From Bradyrhizobium sediminis (GTDB lineage: Bacteria > Pseudomonadota > Alphaproteobacteria > Rhizobiales > Xanthobacteraceae), in assembly GCF_018736085.1 (NCBI RefSeq), contig NZ_CP076134.1, positions 2,180,501 through 2,244,500 of the forward strand: a DNA stretch of 64,000 nt, read 5' to 3'. A program made the translations under genes and the position numbers. Shown piece after piece: positions 36,050-44,255 of the stretch (within the stretch, counting starts at the first letter, position 1; each line of letters begins with the position of its first letter). The notes below the pieces were generated by a model that saw nothing but the letters and a program-made list of their open reading frames with translations, ran no database searches and was not told the origin of the DNA.

Positions 36050-37540
36050 ATGATCCGCCCCGTCCTTCGCCATGCCTTTCTCGCAGCGGGAATCTTGCTG
36101 GGCTCGCACGCGGCGCTCGCTGAAAATCGCGTCGCGCTGGTCATCGGTCAGTCGAACTATCGTGCCGTGGTTCCGCTCCCCAATCCGGCCAACGATGCCA
36201 AGGCCATGTCACAGATGCTGACCGAGTCGGGTTTCGAGGTGCTGACTGCTGCCGACCTGTCGCAGAACGAGCTGCGGACCAAGGTCGGCGACTTCGCGGC
36301 AAAGGTCGCCGAGAAGGGCCCCGATACCGTGGCGCTGGTGTTTTATGCGGGCCACGGCCTGCAGATCGACGGCGAGAATTTCCTCGTGCCGGTCGATGTC
36401 GACCCGAAGCGGGAAACCGACATTCCGCTACAGGCGGTCCGTCTCAACGACGTTCTGAACACGCTTGCCTCGGTGCCGAGCAAGACCCGCATCCTGCTGC
36501 TCGACGCCTGCCGCAACAACCCGTTCCCCGACATCAACAAGACGGCAGGCCGCGGGCTCGCGATCGTCGATGCCAAGACCGGCGCTCCCGGCACCTTCAT
36601 GTCGTTCTCGACCTCGCCCGGAGCAGAAGCCGAGGACGGCAGCGGCGCCAACAGCCCCTATACGTCGGCATTGCTGGCCGCTGCGAAGGAGCCGGGACTT
36701 TCGATCGAAGATACCTTCAAGCGCGTGCGTGTTGCGGTCAACAAGGCGACCGCGGGCCGCCAGACGCCCTGGGACAGTTCCTCGCTGACCGACGACTTCA
36801 GGTTCGTCGGTCCCGCCGTTGCCGGCCCAAAGCTCGCTTCCGTCAAGAAGACGGTCGACGAGTGGAAGCGCGACTTGAAAGGCAAGCCGGCCGAGGCCGC
36901 CAATGAATTGATCGTCGCCGACGGCACCGACGAGGCCTATGAAGCCTTCGCCGTCCTCTACGCGCAAACGCCGCTGGGTTTGCAGGCGCGCGACTGGCTC
37001 GATCGTCACCGCCGCATGGTGGCATGGAACAACGCGGTGATCATCAATACGGCGGCCGGCTATCGCGCCTTCATTGCGCAGTATCCCGACAGCGATCTCG
37101 CCCCGACGGCGCGCAAGCTTGAAGAGCGGCTGCGCAATCGTCCGAACTTCGTGGCGACCGTCGCCACCGCCGGCGGCGCGCCGAACGCGTCCGGCGCGGC
37201 CGCGTCAGGCCCGGCAGCCGGCCAGCCGACCAACGCTTCGCTCGGCCCGACCTGTCCCTGCACCACGCCGACCCTGCCGCTGAAGAAGGTCGATACGCCG
37301 CCGAAGAAGCGCACCGAGCCCGATCCGCCCAAGCGCGTCGACCGTGCGCCGCCGAAACGTTATGTCGTGCCGGAAGACGATGTCGTGGTCTATCGTCGCC
37401 CGCCGCCGCGTGACTATTACGAGCCGCGCGGACCGTCGATCGGCATTGGAATAGGCATTGGCGGGTTTGGAGGAAGCGGTGGCTACGGAGGCGGTGATCG
37501 TGGCGGCGGTCACCAGGGCACATCGAGGAGCGGATACTGA
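36050..37540 (+). CDS. Secreted caspase-like (peptidase C14) protein with Pro- and Gly-rich tail
   Basis: A 496-residue protein with a Sec signal peptide (AALA cleavage at about residue 25). The caspase/p20 domain at residues 26-245 has the catalytic His102 in VFYAGHGLQIDGENFLVP and Cys154 in ILLLDACRNNPFPDI. A helical middle region follows (YEAFAVLYAQTPLGLQARDW, IAQYPDSDLAPTARKLEERL). The tail is rich in Lys/Pro and ends in glycine repeats (GIGIGIGGFGGSGGYGGG). A GGAGGTGT site precedes the ATG at 36050. Such bacterial orthocaspases are periplasmic; the target is unknown. Confidence 0.9.
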   Translation: MIRPVLRHAFLAAGILLGSHAALAENRVALVIGQSNYRAVVPLPNPANDAKAMSQMLTESGFEVLTAADLSQNELRTKVGDFAAKVAEKGPDTVALVFYAGHGLQIDGENFLVPVDVDPKRETDIPLQAVRLNDVLNTLASVPSKTRILLLDACRNNPFPDINKTAGRGLAIVDAKTGAPGTFMSFSTSPGAEAEDGSGANSPYTSALLAAAKEPGLSIEDTFKRVRVAVNKATAGRQTPWDSSSLTDDFRFVGPAVAGPKLASVKKTVDEWKRDLKGKPAEAANELIVADGTDEAYEAFAVLYAQTPLGLQARDWLDRHRRMVAWNNAVIINTAAGYRAFIAQYPDSDLAPTARKLEERLRNRPNFVATVATAGGAPNASGAAASGPAAGQPTNASLGPTCPCTTPTLPLKKVDTPPKKRTEPDPPKRVDRAPPKRYVVPEDDVVVYRRPPPRDYYEPRGPSIGIGIGIGGFGGSGGYGGGDRGGGHQGTSRSGY

Positions 37541-37610
37541 AGGCAACCCTTGCAGCGGCTTCGCCAGCGTCATGGCCCCCTGAGCGATGATCGTGCTGCA
37601 GGGGAGAGCC

Positions 37611-38319
37611 ATGCAGAAAGTTCTCGCGCTGTTCGTGCTCGCCGTCTTTGCTGCAGCGCCCGCGCTGGCCTGGGAGCATTATGCGGTTTTCGCCGCTCAC
37701 CCAGATCGCACCGGCCAATGTCGGCGATCTCGTGCGCGCCTGGGATTTTCGCGCCGGCGATCTCGACAGCTGCGCGCCGGCGGTGATGGCGCGGATGATG
37801 GTCGCGGTCGACCTGAAGGCGGGGAAGATTCTCTGGCAGTCGTCGGTCGGCACCGTGGAGGACCGCGCGCCGTTCGGGGGCGCATTCAGCTTCGGCACGC
37901 CGTTGGTCAACGGAGTGGCGATCACGGCAGGCGGCCTCGTCTTCACCGGCGCAATGGACACATATTTGCGTGCCTTCGACGCGGAGTCGGGCGAGGAACT
38001 CTGGCAGGGCAGGCTGCCGGTCCCCGGCGTCGCCAATCCCATGACCTATCTCTGGAAGGGCGAGCAATATGTCGCGATCGGTGCCGGCGGCCATTCCGAA
38101 TCCGGCACGACGATCGGCGACAGCTTGGTGGCGTTTTGGCTGGCGCGGCCGGGCGAAGCGCCCTCGCTATGGTCGCGCACCATCGACCGGCCCGGCGGAC
38201 GGTTCCTGAGTAAGGCGATTGTGCTCGCGCTCGTGATTATGCTGGCGGCAAGCGTGTTCTGGCGCTGGCGCCGTCACTCAAGGCAGGGCCGGACCGGGCT
38301 GTCCGGCACTCCCCGATAG
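37611..38319 (+). pseudogene. Remnant of a PQQ-dependent dehydrogenase (quinoprotein) gene
   Basis: The first frame gives a complete signal peptide, MQKVLALFVLAVFAAAPALA, then WEHY. The reading continues only after a frame change as RFSPLTQIAPANVGDLVRAW, the usual start of a quinoprotein glucose dehydrogenase-like propeller. After LDSCAPAV the sequence jumps directly to the last blades (MVAVDLKAGKILWQSSVGTV, FGTPLVNGVAITAGGLVFTG, GVANPMTYLWKGEQYVAIGA). Several hundred residues of the propeller are missing, and the join at 37680-37690 is out of frame. The C-terminus ends in a membrane helix. The gene has decayed through at least two deletions. Confidence 0.8.
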
Positions 38320-38330
38320 TTGGAAGCGGC

Positions 38331-38423
38331 TTACGCCTGCAAATCCGCCCACCACATGACCCCTGCGAACACCGCAAACATGGCGACGACACTGACGGTA
38401 ACCAGGATCGAATCGAGGGGCAT
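38331..38423 (-). CDS. 30-residue single-helix membrane protein behind an FNR/FixK box
   Basis: The frame reads MPLDSILVTVSVVAMFAVFA, then GVMWWADLQA: one membrane helix and a short polar C-terminus. GAAGGA lies nine bases before the ATG. A perfect TTGAT-N4-ATCAA site lies 57 bases upstream, where an activator site would be expected. I recall near-identical small Bradyrhizobium proteins (MPLDxILVxVSVxAMFAxFAG), unverified. By size and topology it resembles small subunits such as CydX or CcoQ of respiratory complexes, but no such complex is adjacent. The function is unknown. Confidence 0.7.
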   Translation of the reverse strand: MPLDSILVTVSVVAMFAVFAGVMWWADLQA

Positions 38424-38479
38424 TGCTGAATCCTTCAAAAAAGAAGGCTCAAAGTGGCAAAGGGCCGCGGGTGGCTTCA

Positions 38480-38493
38480 TTGATCTGGATCAA
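38480..38493 (-). promoter_or_regulatory. FNR/FixK box upstream of the 30-residue membrane protein
   Basis: TTGATCTGGATCAA is an exact, fully symmetric-armed match to TTGAT-N4-ATCAA. It is 57 bases upstream of the minus-strand start at 38423. On the other side lies only the 3' end of the antiporter gene (stop at 38563), so the small gene is the only plausible target on the minus strand. Confidence 0.8.
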
Positions 38494-38562
38494 TGACAGC
38501 CATTTCGGCGCCTGCCCTTGGCCGAAGCAAGCCGCGGCAGATCGCGGCCCCGATACCTGCGG

Positions 38563-40371
38563 CTATCGATGCTTCTTCGGGCGGATCGAATGGGTGGTTA
38601 CTTCCCGCGCGGCGGCCTGTTGCAGTTCGCGCCGAAATTCATCGCGCTTCTCGTGGATGGAGGCAATGACGGGTCCTGTCGCCTGTCCCAATCCGATTAG
38701 CGCCGCTTCCGACAACTGCAGGCTGGCCTCGATGGTTTCGGGCACGGCGTCGGTCACCCCGATCGCGTAGAGGTGGCGGGCGTGGGAAGCGTCGCGGGCG
38801 CGTGAGACGATAACGACGTCCGTTCGGAGCGAACGCACCTGTCTCACGATCTCGTCGATTTCGGCCTTCGCGGCGACCGTTACGATGACGGCCTTGGCGT
38901 CCATGGCCCCGCAGCTCTTGAGGAATTCCGGATCTGTTGCATTGCCATAGTAGACCTCGCTGCCGCTTCGCCGCTGTGCCGGCACTACGGCGGCATCGTT
39001 GTCGACGGCGATATAGGGACAGCCGTGCCGATCCAGTAACGAGCAGACGACTTGTCCAACCCGGCCATGCCCTATGACGATTGCGTGTCCAGTGCTTCCA
39101 TTTGGCGCGATGGTCAGTTCCGGGTCGAGCGCCTTGGGCTCCCGGAACCTCGGCGTCAATCGCCGCGCGACCAGCGACAGCGCTGGAATGAGCGCCATGG
39201 TGATTGACGTCACCGTCAAGGTGAAGCTCGACACATTGGAGCCGATGAGCCCGAGCGTGGTTGCCAGGCCGATGCCGACGAATGCGAATTCGCCGCCGGG
39301 CCCAAGGAGAAGACCGGTTTCGATCGCTGCAGACCAGGGCAGGCGAAAGATCCGGGCGAGCCCGATGAGCAGGATGGACTTGATGACGATGAGGCCGACG
39401 ACGCATGCAACGAGCAGCAATGGCTCGCGAGCAAGCTCGCGAACGTCGATACTCATGCCGACGGTAAAGAAGAACACGCCAAGCAGCAGCCCCTTGAAGG
39501 GGCCGACAGTCGTTTCGATCGCCTTGCGGAATTCGGTCTCGGCGAGCAGCAGCCCCGCGATGAACGCTCCCAGCGCCATCGAAAGTCCGGCCATGGCCGC
39601 GGCGACCCCCGTGCCGATAATCACAAACAACGTTGCCGCCACGAACAACTCGATGGTTCCGGCGGAAGCAACCAACCGAAACAGCGGTCGCAAGAGCAGG
39701 CGGCCGACAGCAACGATCGCTGCAACCGCGAGTGTCGCATTCAGGAGCGCAAGCCCGAGACTGGTCATGACCGAGCCGCTCGCACCGCCACCCAGAATGG
39801 AGACAAACAGCAGGATCGGAATCACCGCCAGGTCTTGCGCCAGCAGAACGGCGAAACCGGTTCGGCCGGCCGTCGTGGCGAGGCGGCCCTGGTTGGAGAG
39901 GACCTCGATGACGATCGCGGTCGAGGATAAAGCAAGGCACGCGCCGATGATGACCGATACGGTGGGAGAGTTGCCGGCTAGGCTGGCGATGCCGCCGATC
40001 ACTGCAGCAGTGACGATGATCTGCAGGCTTCCGAGTCCGAACACCAGGCGGCGCATGGTTTTCAGGCGCTCGTAGGACAGTTCCATGCCGACAATAAACA
40101 GCAGGAAGACGACGCCGAGTTCGGCGATGCCTGCAACGTTGCTGGCATCGACGACTGTAACCCAGTACAAGAACGGAAACGTCTTGATGAGCGAGCCCAA
40201 TCCGAGCGGGCCAAGGACCGCGCCTGCCGCAAGGTAGCCGAGGACGGGGCTCAGTCCGAAGCGGCGCACCAATGGGATGACAATGCCAGCCGTTCCAAGC
40301 ACGACCAGCGCATCGCTGTAGACATCGATATTGATCGGCGCCGTCACTGATTTCCCTAGCTTGGCCTGCAA
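38563..40371 (-). CDS. CPA2-family monovalent cation:proton antiporter with RCK domain
   Basis: A 602-residue KefB/YbaL-type antiporter. About twelve membrane helices occupy residues 15-400, with CPA2 marks such as LGYLAAGAVLGPLGLGSLIK, AELGVVFLLFIVGMELSYER, ACLALSSTAIVIEVLSNQGR and GLLLGPGGEFAFVGIGLATT. A TrkA-N nucleotide-binding domain follows (IVIGHGRVGQVVCSLLDRHG; VYYGNATDPEFLKSCGAMDA). It exchanges K+ or Na+ for protons and is gated by nucleotide or thiol ligands. It stands alone, with the tiny FNR-controlled gene 140 bases downstream on the same strand. Confidence 0.92.
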   Translation of the reverse strand: MQAKLGKSVTAPINIDVYSDALVVLGTAGIVIPLVRRFGLSPVLGYLAAGAVLGPLGLGSLIKTFPFLYWVTVVDASNVAGIAELGVVFLLFIVGMELSYERLKTMRRLVFGLGSLQIIVTAAVIGGIASLAGNSPTVSVIIGACLALSSTAIVIEVLSNQGRLATTAGRTGFAVLLAQDLAVIPILLFVSILGGGASGSVMTSLGLALLNATLAVAAIVAVGRLLLRPLFRLVASAGTIELFVAATLFVIIGTGVAAAMAGLSMALGAFIAGLLLAETEFRKAIETTVGPFKGLLLGVFFFTVGMSIDVRELAREPLLLVACVVGLIVIKSILLIGLARIFRLPWSAAIETGLLLGPGGEFAFVGIGLATTLGLIGSNVSSFTLTVTSITMALIPALSLVARRLTPRFREPKALDPELTIAPNGSTGHAIVIGHGRVGQVVCSLLDRHGCPYIAVDNDAAVVPAQRRSGSEVYYGNATDPEFLKSCGAMDAKAVIVTVAAKAEIDEIVRQVRSLRTDVVIVSRARDASHARHLYAIGVTDAVPETIEASLQLSEAALIGLGQATGPVIASIHEKRDEFRRELQQAAAREVTTHSIRPKKHR

Positions 40372-40566
40372 TTCCGCACTGGACTACATGGCGTGTGCAT
40401 AGGCAAGGTTATCCCGGACGCAAAGGTCCGTGCCTCAACCCGATGCGGCGGGAAAGAACCTGCCGCCAGCCGGGGCGGCGAGACCCCAAGAGATCGGTCG
40501 CAGTGGGAGGGAAGGCGGACGCAGCGCCGACATCGAAATCCGGCGGTGATGCCGCGCGCCCTGCGA

Positions 40567-40821
40567 CTAGTCGAAGGCGAGGCCGATCCGCCTGTCGTGG
40601 CTCCAGACCGCGTGGCAGCGGCGGATGAACTGGTCTTTTTCGATCACCAGCATGAACGATGACGGCAGGCTGACGCAGCTGGCGAGGTCGACCGCGGCGC
40701 CGTTCGGCGACAGATTGCGCACGGTGCAGGTGATGATGCCGCTGCCATCGAATGCGATGGCGCCGCCCTTCAGCACCCGGAATCGCTGCGCCGCTCTCCT
40801 CTCTGTGATGTGCTCGCTCAT
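40567..40821 (-). CDS. PilZ-domain protein (84 residues)
   Basis: A stand-alone PilZ domain, a cyclic di-GMP receptor. The N-terminal RxxxR-like motif lies in ERRAAQRFRVLKGG, and the second motif is NLSPNGAAVDLAS, matching [D/N]xSxxG. The ending WSHDRRIGLAFD is nearly the same as that of the second PilZ protein at 44578. The ATG at 40821 gives the standard small PilZ length. A GGDEF-EAL protein in the window could supply or remove the ligand. The output is unknown. Confidence 0.85.
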   Translation of the reverse strand: MSEHITERRAAQRFRVLKGGAIAFDGSGIITCTVRNLSPNGAAVDLASCVSLPSSFMLVIEKDQFIRRCHAVWSHDRRIGLAFD

Positions 40822-40998
40822 CGCCGCAAATCCGAAAATCCCGCCTGGCAATTCTGTCCAAATTAGCGCACCGGAATTACGGACGATTGAATCGAATACC
40901 CGTAAAATTTGATCCCGGATTAGGGTTTCGTTTACGCTGGCGCGGCACAGCAGAATCTGTCCATGCTGCAACTTCACGCTGCAACGGAGATCACGATC

Positions 40999-41289
40999 AT
41001 GAAAACGACGGGTGCGCTGCTGTTTGCCGCCGGCCTCCTGCTTTCGGCGCCGGCCCATGCCGTCGTGCTCGACCTGTCGACCATGACCTGCAAGCAGTTC
41101 GTCGAAGGCAGCCAGGACGAAATCAAGATGGTGCTGACCTGGATGGACGGCTGGTACAAGGGCGATTCCGACGAGGCGATCATCGATACCGACGTGTTCG
41201 TCGAGAACGCCAAGAAGTTCGGCACTTTCTGCGGCAAGAATCCGACCGTCAGCATCGTCACCGCCGCCGAAAGGATTCTCGGCAAGTGA
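40999..41289 (+). CDS. HdeA/HdeB-like periplasmic protein
   Basis: A 96-residue secreted protein with a signal peptide MKTTGALLFAAGLLLSAPAH. The mature part has the HdeA/HdeB pattern of two cysteines enclosing helices: LSTMTCKQFVEGSQDEIKMV, WMDGWYKGDSDEAI and FGTFCGKNPTVSI. HdeA proteins are small acid-activated periplasmic chaperones. CGGAGA lies about ten bases before the ATG. It is monocistronic. Confidence 0.85.
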   Translation: MKTTGALLFAAGLLLSAPAHAVVLDLSTMTCKQFVEGSQDEIKMVLTWMDGWYKGDSDEAIIDTDVFVENAKKFGTFCGKNPTVSIVTAAERILGK

Positions 41290-41324
41290 TCCGCTAACCG
41301 GCAGCAGGCTTTCGCACGAAAGCA

Positions 41325-41795
41325 CTATGTCAGCATCGCGAAAGCGCTCGATACCATCGCCACCGGCTTGTTGTCGTGGGCGCTGGACAGGGTGACATGG
41401 CCAAAGCTCATGGTGCGGCCCATGCGGACCACCCGCGCGTCCGCCAGCACGTCGGACGCGGTCGCGGCCCGCATGAAATGCGTGGTTTGGTCGACCGTCG
41501 TCATCGGCCGGTAGCCGCGGTTGGCCGCGAGGTTGGCAATCACCATCGCGGTGTCGGCGAACGCCATCAGCGCCTGGCCGCAGACAATACCGCCGTTCCG
41601 GCACAGCCGCTCGGAGAAGGGCATGCGCAGGATCGCACCCGGCTGCCAGCCGGCGGCGGCAGTCTGCGGCGGCTCATAATCGATGCCCTCGATCGAGAGG
41701 TTGAGATCCTGCACCCACGGCGCAAACACATCGCCGAGCACGCGCCTGGCTTCCTCGATATCGAATTTCCTCGGGTGCTGCTGGTGCTGTATCAA
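41325..41795 (-). CDS. PaaI-type hot-dog thioesterase
   Basis: A 156-residue single hot-dog domain. GAILRMPFSERLCRNGGIVC is followed by the long helix GQALMAFADTAMVIANLAAN and the strand region TTVDQTTHFMRAATASDVLA, DARVVRMGRTMSFGHVTL. This matches the PaaI/YdiI thioesterase fold, which hydrolyses acyl- or aryl-CoA. The substrate is unknown and there is no catabolic neighbour. Confidence 0.85.
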   Translation of the reverse strand: MIQHQQHPRKFDIEEARRVLGDVFAPWVQDLNLSIEGIDYEPPQTAAAGWQPGAILRMPFSERLCRNGGIVCGQALMAFADTAMVIANLAANRGYRPMTTVDQTTHFMRAATASDVLADARVVRMGRTMSFGHVTLSSAHDNKPVAMVSSAFAMLT

Positions 41796-41926
41796 CGTCG
41801 GTTCCCCCGTTTCATTGGTTTCCTCGCATTCTTAAGTGCGTCCGGCCCAAATGAACACTCTCCCTGCGCGGCTTGAAAATGCCTGACTTCCAGCCGTAGG
41901 ATGGCAGGGTAGAGAGCAGGGTAACC

Positions 41927-42058
41927 ATGCTCAGGCGATTGGCACTGATTTTTGGCGTGGCCGCCCTGGGTCTCGCGCTCGATGGCTGCACAACATGCGG
42001 CCCGATCTGGGACGATTGGACGCAATCGCCGAAATCCTGCAAGTCGGACCGGTTTTAG
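41927..42058 (+). CDS. 43-residue putative lipoprotein
   Basis: The frame reads MLRRLALIFGVAALGLALDG, then CTTCGPIWDDWTQSPKSCKS and DRF. The lipobox-like LDGC at residue 21 fits a tiny lipoprotein, and three further residues positioned as Cys in the mature part are notable. AGAGAGCAGGG precedes the ATG. It has no recognised family; I recall similar short lipoproteins in Bradyrhizobium, unverified. The next gene begins 77 bases downstream on the same strand. Confidence 0.6.
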   Translation: MLRRLALIFGVAALGLALDGCTTCGPIWDDWTQSPKSCKSDRF

Positions 42059-42135
42059 GCCTTGGAGCTGACGTGCTTGGCGTCATGGTTGGCGCGATGA
42101 TATATAGCCTTCGAAAATGCAAGGGAGCTTCCCCG

Positions 42136-42426
42136 ATGAGAATTCTTGGCGCGGCCGCCGTCATCGCGTTGCTGGCAGGGACGGCTTACGCGCAGACCCC
42201 CAACATCAACCTGATCCCGGAGCTGCAATCCAAATCCCCGGAGGAAAAGGAAGCCGAGGCGGAACGCGACAAGAAATACAAGGATTCGCTGAAGAAGATT
42301 CCGGACGCCAAGGTCTCCAACGATCCCTGGGGCACCGTGCGTAGCGCCGATGCGCCCAAGACATCCACATCCAAGACGTCGGCTCCCGCGAAGCCGCGCA
42401 CCAAGACAGGCAGTACCGCCAACTGA
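42136..42426 (+). CDS. Secreted lysine-rich hypothetical protein
   Basis: A 96-residue protein with a signal peptide (MRILGAAAVIALLAGTAYAQ) and a charged mature part. That part contains SKSPEEKEAEAERDKKYKDS and a Thr/Ser/Lys-rich tail. AAGGGAG lies about ten bases before the ATG at 42136. Low complexity prevents family assignment. It follows the 43-residue lipoprotein and may be co-transcribed. Confidence 0.7.
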   Translation: MRILGAAAVIALLAGTAYAQTPNINLIPELQSKSPEEKEAEAERDKKYKDSLKKIPDAKVSNDPWGTVRSADAPKTSTSKTSAPAKPRTKTGSTAN

Positions 42427-42441
42427 GGCGGCGCGCCTCGA

Positions 42442-43152
42442 TCAAGCCAGCGCGGCCGACTGATCGAGCAGCGTCTCGTAGCACTCGCAGGACAACCGCA
42501 GCAGTGCGGCCCGGTCCAGGATCCTGATCACGCCCCGCGAATAGCGGATCGCGCCTGCGGCCTGCACCTTGCTCGCAACTTCAGTCACCGAGGTGCGCCG
42601 CACTCCCAACATTTCCGCGAGAAATTCCTGCGTCAGCGCGACGGTGTCGCTGCCCGCGTGGTCGGCGCTCTGCAGCAGCCAGCGGCAGAACCGGGCCTCG
42701 ATCGAGTGCAGCGCGTTGCAGGCAGCCGTCACCCGCGCTTGCGACAGCAGCACCTCATTGTAGCGGATGCAGAGATTGCGGATGGGTTCGCTGGTAGCGG
42801 CGACGGTCCGGAAATGGGTGGCGGCGATCCTGCTGCAGGCCATCGGCATCTGCACCACGACGCGAACCAGCGACTTGTACAGGCCGAGCCCGGCCATCGC
42901 GCCGACCACGCCTTCGCGGCCGACGGTTGCGGTCTCGATCGCCTTGCCGTCGCGCAGCACGGTGAGCAGCGACAGCATGCCGTTATGGGGAAAGTAGATC
43001 TGGTCGACCTCATCGCCGGCTTCGCCCAGCACGAGCGCCTGCGGCAGAGACACCGACGACAGGTGCGGAAGCAGCCGATCGAAATCATGGCGCGGCAGCG
43101 CGGCGAGCAGTTTGTTGTCAGAGGGAAGGCCGATGTCGACGGGCGTTGCCAC
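42442..43152 (-). CDS. Crp/Fnr-family transcriptional regulator
   Basis: A 236-residue regulator with a cNMP-like domain (FDRLLPHLSSVSLPQALVLG, DQIYFPHNGMLSLLTVLRDG) and a C-terminal helix-turn-helix, LTQEFLAEMLGVRRTSVTEV. The sequence lacks the N-terminal cysteine cluster of FNR. The recognition helix RRTSVTEVASKV is unlike FNR or FixK, so it should bind a different site. Many paralogues of this type occur in Bradyrhizobium, and their ligands are unknown. It converges on the secreted Lys-rich gene. Confidence 0.88.
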   Translation of the reverse strand: MATPVDIGLPSDNKLLAALPRHDFDRLLPHLSSVSLPQALVLGEAGDEVDQIYFPHNGMLSLLTVLRDGKAIETATVGREGVVGAMAGLGLYKSLVRVVVQMPMACSRIAATHFRTVAATSEPIRNLCIRYNEVLLSQARVTAACNALHSIEARFCRWLLQSADHAGSDTVALTQEFLAEMLGVRRTSVTEVASKVQAAGAIRYSRGVIRILDRAALLRLSCECYETLLDQSAALA

Positions 43153-43379
43153 TGCGATGTCCTGCCCGGTCGGTTGGCCGAGTTACCGCAGGGTTGAGAA
43201 GAGCGCTCCGAGAGGGCGATCCGCGGCTCGCCGGCGACTGGGGGATCATTGCCGGTCCTCAATTGTAGCAATCCTAGGTCGAACAGGCGACTCAATTCCC
43301 GGCAGTCGGGTAGGGGGACTCGGATTGGTTCCTCGCCCACCCTATATTGTGCCGGTCGTCATCTGTTTGGAGTTGCGAC

Positions 43380-43610
43380 ATGGCCTCTCGCCCGCGCGAC
43401 CTCGCCGACCGGATGGCCGCCCGGCGCAAGCCGGACGACGGCTTTCTGCGCGAGACCTTCACCTTGCCCCGCGGGGCGGCGCGGACGAAAGCGAGGGACT
43501 TCCTCACCCGCTATCCCAAGGCCGCCTATATGAGCGGGGTCGAAAGCTGGCGCGAACTGCCTGATGGGGATATCGAATTCACCATGCGGCGGCTGCGCAG
43601 CGCCGACTGA
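43380..43610 (+). CDS. Small conserved hypothetical protein
   Basis: A 76-residue protein starting MASRPRDLADRMAARRKPDD and containing FLRETFTLPRGAARTKARDF, then LTRYPKAAYMSGVESWRELP and FTMRRLRSAD. The composition is basic with conserved-looking aromatic residues. No domain is recognised. The ATG at 43380 is preferred over the 43347 start, which adds non-coding-like sequence. Confidence 0.6.
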   Translation: MASRPRDLADRMAARRKPDDGFLRETFTLPRGAARTKARDFLTRYPKAAYMSGVESWRELPDGDIEFTMRRLRSAD

Positions 43611-43739
43611 CGGTTCCGGATGTGGGACCGGTGTCGCGCCCCCAACTATCTATGAATATTGAGATTCTTCCCGCAGAGGACGTTCCGGCGTCTTCGCATG
43701 GCCTCTGCCGGAGGGGGAACGATGGCTGGACACCTCGAC

Positions 43740-43922
43740 CTAGGCGCGGTCGGAAACCACGTGATCGCAAGCGTAGCAGCGGAAAACCTTGATGGCGGCG
43801 TGGGTCGACAGCGCGGGGAGTTCGCCCAGCCGTTTCATTTCAGCGCCGCATCTTTCGCAACGGCGCGCGGGGCTGTTCTGATCCGCGGGGTTGGGCGGAA
43901 CGTTCCCGTCGCCAGACGCCAT
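43740..43922 (-). CDS. 60-residue zinc-ribbon-like protein (paralogue A)
   Basis: The sequence MASGDGNVPPNPADQNSPAR is followed by RCERCGAEMKRLGELPALST and AIKVFRCYACDHVVSDRA. Two CxxC pairs (CERC and CYAC) about 24 residues apart form a likely zinc ribbon. A GTGAGGGG site lies upstream of the ATG. It is paralogous to the 54-residue protein at 44909-45073. Function is unknown; binding of nucleic acid or a partner protein is typical of such ribbons. Confidence 0.7.
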   Translation of the reverse strand: MASGDGNVPPNPADQNSPARRCERCGAEMKRLGELPALSTHAAIKVFRCYACDHVVSDRA

Positions 43923-44038
43923 GACGGCTGCCCCTCACGCTTTTTTCCGAATCGGTGACAGTCAGACTGCCACATCTGCGTGTATAGGATTGTATCAGCT
44001 CAACTAAAGCTTGTGGATGGGGCGGCGCTGGCCGGGGG

Positions 44039-44218
44039 TTATTCTTCGTCTGCCCCCAGCAGCCTGCCGCTCGTTCGGTTGATGAAATGGAGGCGGCTGC
44101 AGGCCTGGCAGACTACGGTTTCGTAACTGGAGGTTGAATCGTCCGCCCCGGGGTCGTCAGCCAGCCAGTGCTGCACATTCATACCGGTTCGTGGACACTT
44201 GAAAATAATGTTACCCAT
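44039..44218 (-). CDS. 59-residue Cys-containing protein behind an FNR/FixK box
   Basis: The sequence reads MGNIIFKCPRTGMNVQHWLA, then ETVVCQACSRLHFINRTSGR and LLGADEE. The cysteines form C-P-x-T-G near the start and CQAC later, suggesting a metal site or zinc-ribbon remnant. A TTGA-N6-TCAA site lies 38 bases upstream, and a perfect 15-bp palindrome lies just 4 bases before the ATG, over the ribosome-binding region. I recall the MGNIIF-CP-TG form as common in Bradyrhizobium, unverified. Role unknown. Confidence 0.7.
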   Translation of the reverse strand: MGNIIFKCPRTGMNVQHWLADDPGADDSTSSYETVVCQACSRLHFINRTSGRLLGADEE

Positions 44219-44222
44219 AAGT

Positions 44223-44237
44223 AGGCCACTCTGGCCT
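44223..44237. promoter_or_regulatory. Palindrome AGGCCACTCTGGCCT at the start of the 59-residue gene
   Basis: A perfect 15-bp palindrome (arms AGGCCA/TGGCCT, centre CTC) 4 bases upstream of the minus-strand ATG at 44218. A related imperfect copy, AGGCCACTAGGGCCT, is at 45339-45353 upstream of recA. Its position fits an operator over the start or a small RNA hairpin that hides the ribosome-binding site. Confidence 0.55.
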
Positions 44238-44255
44238 CAAGAAAAATTTTCCGAA

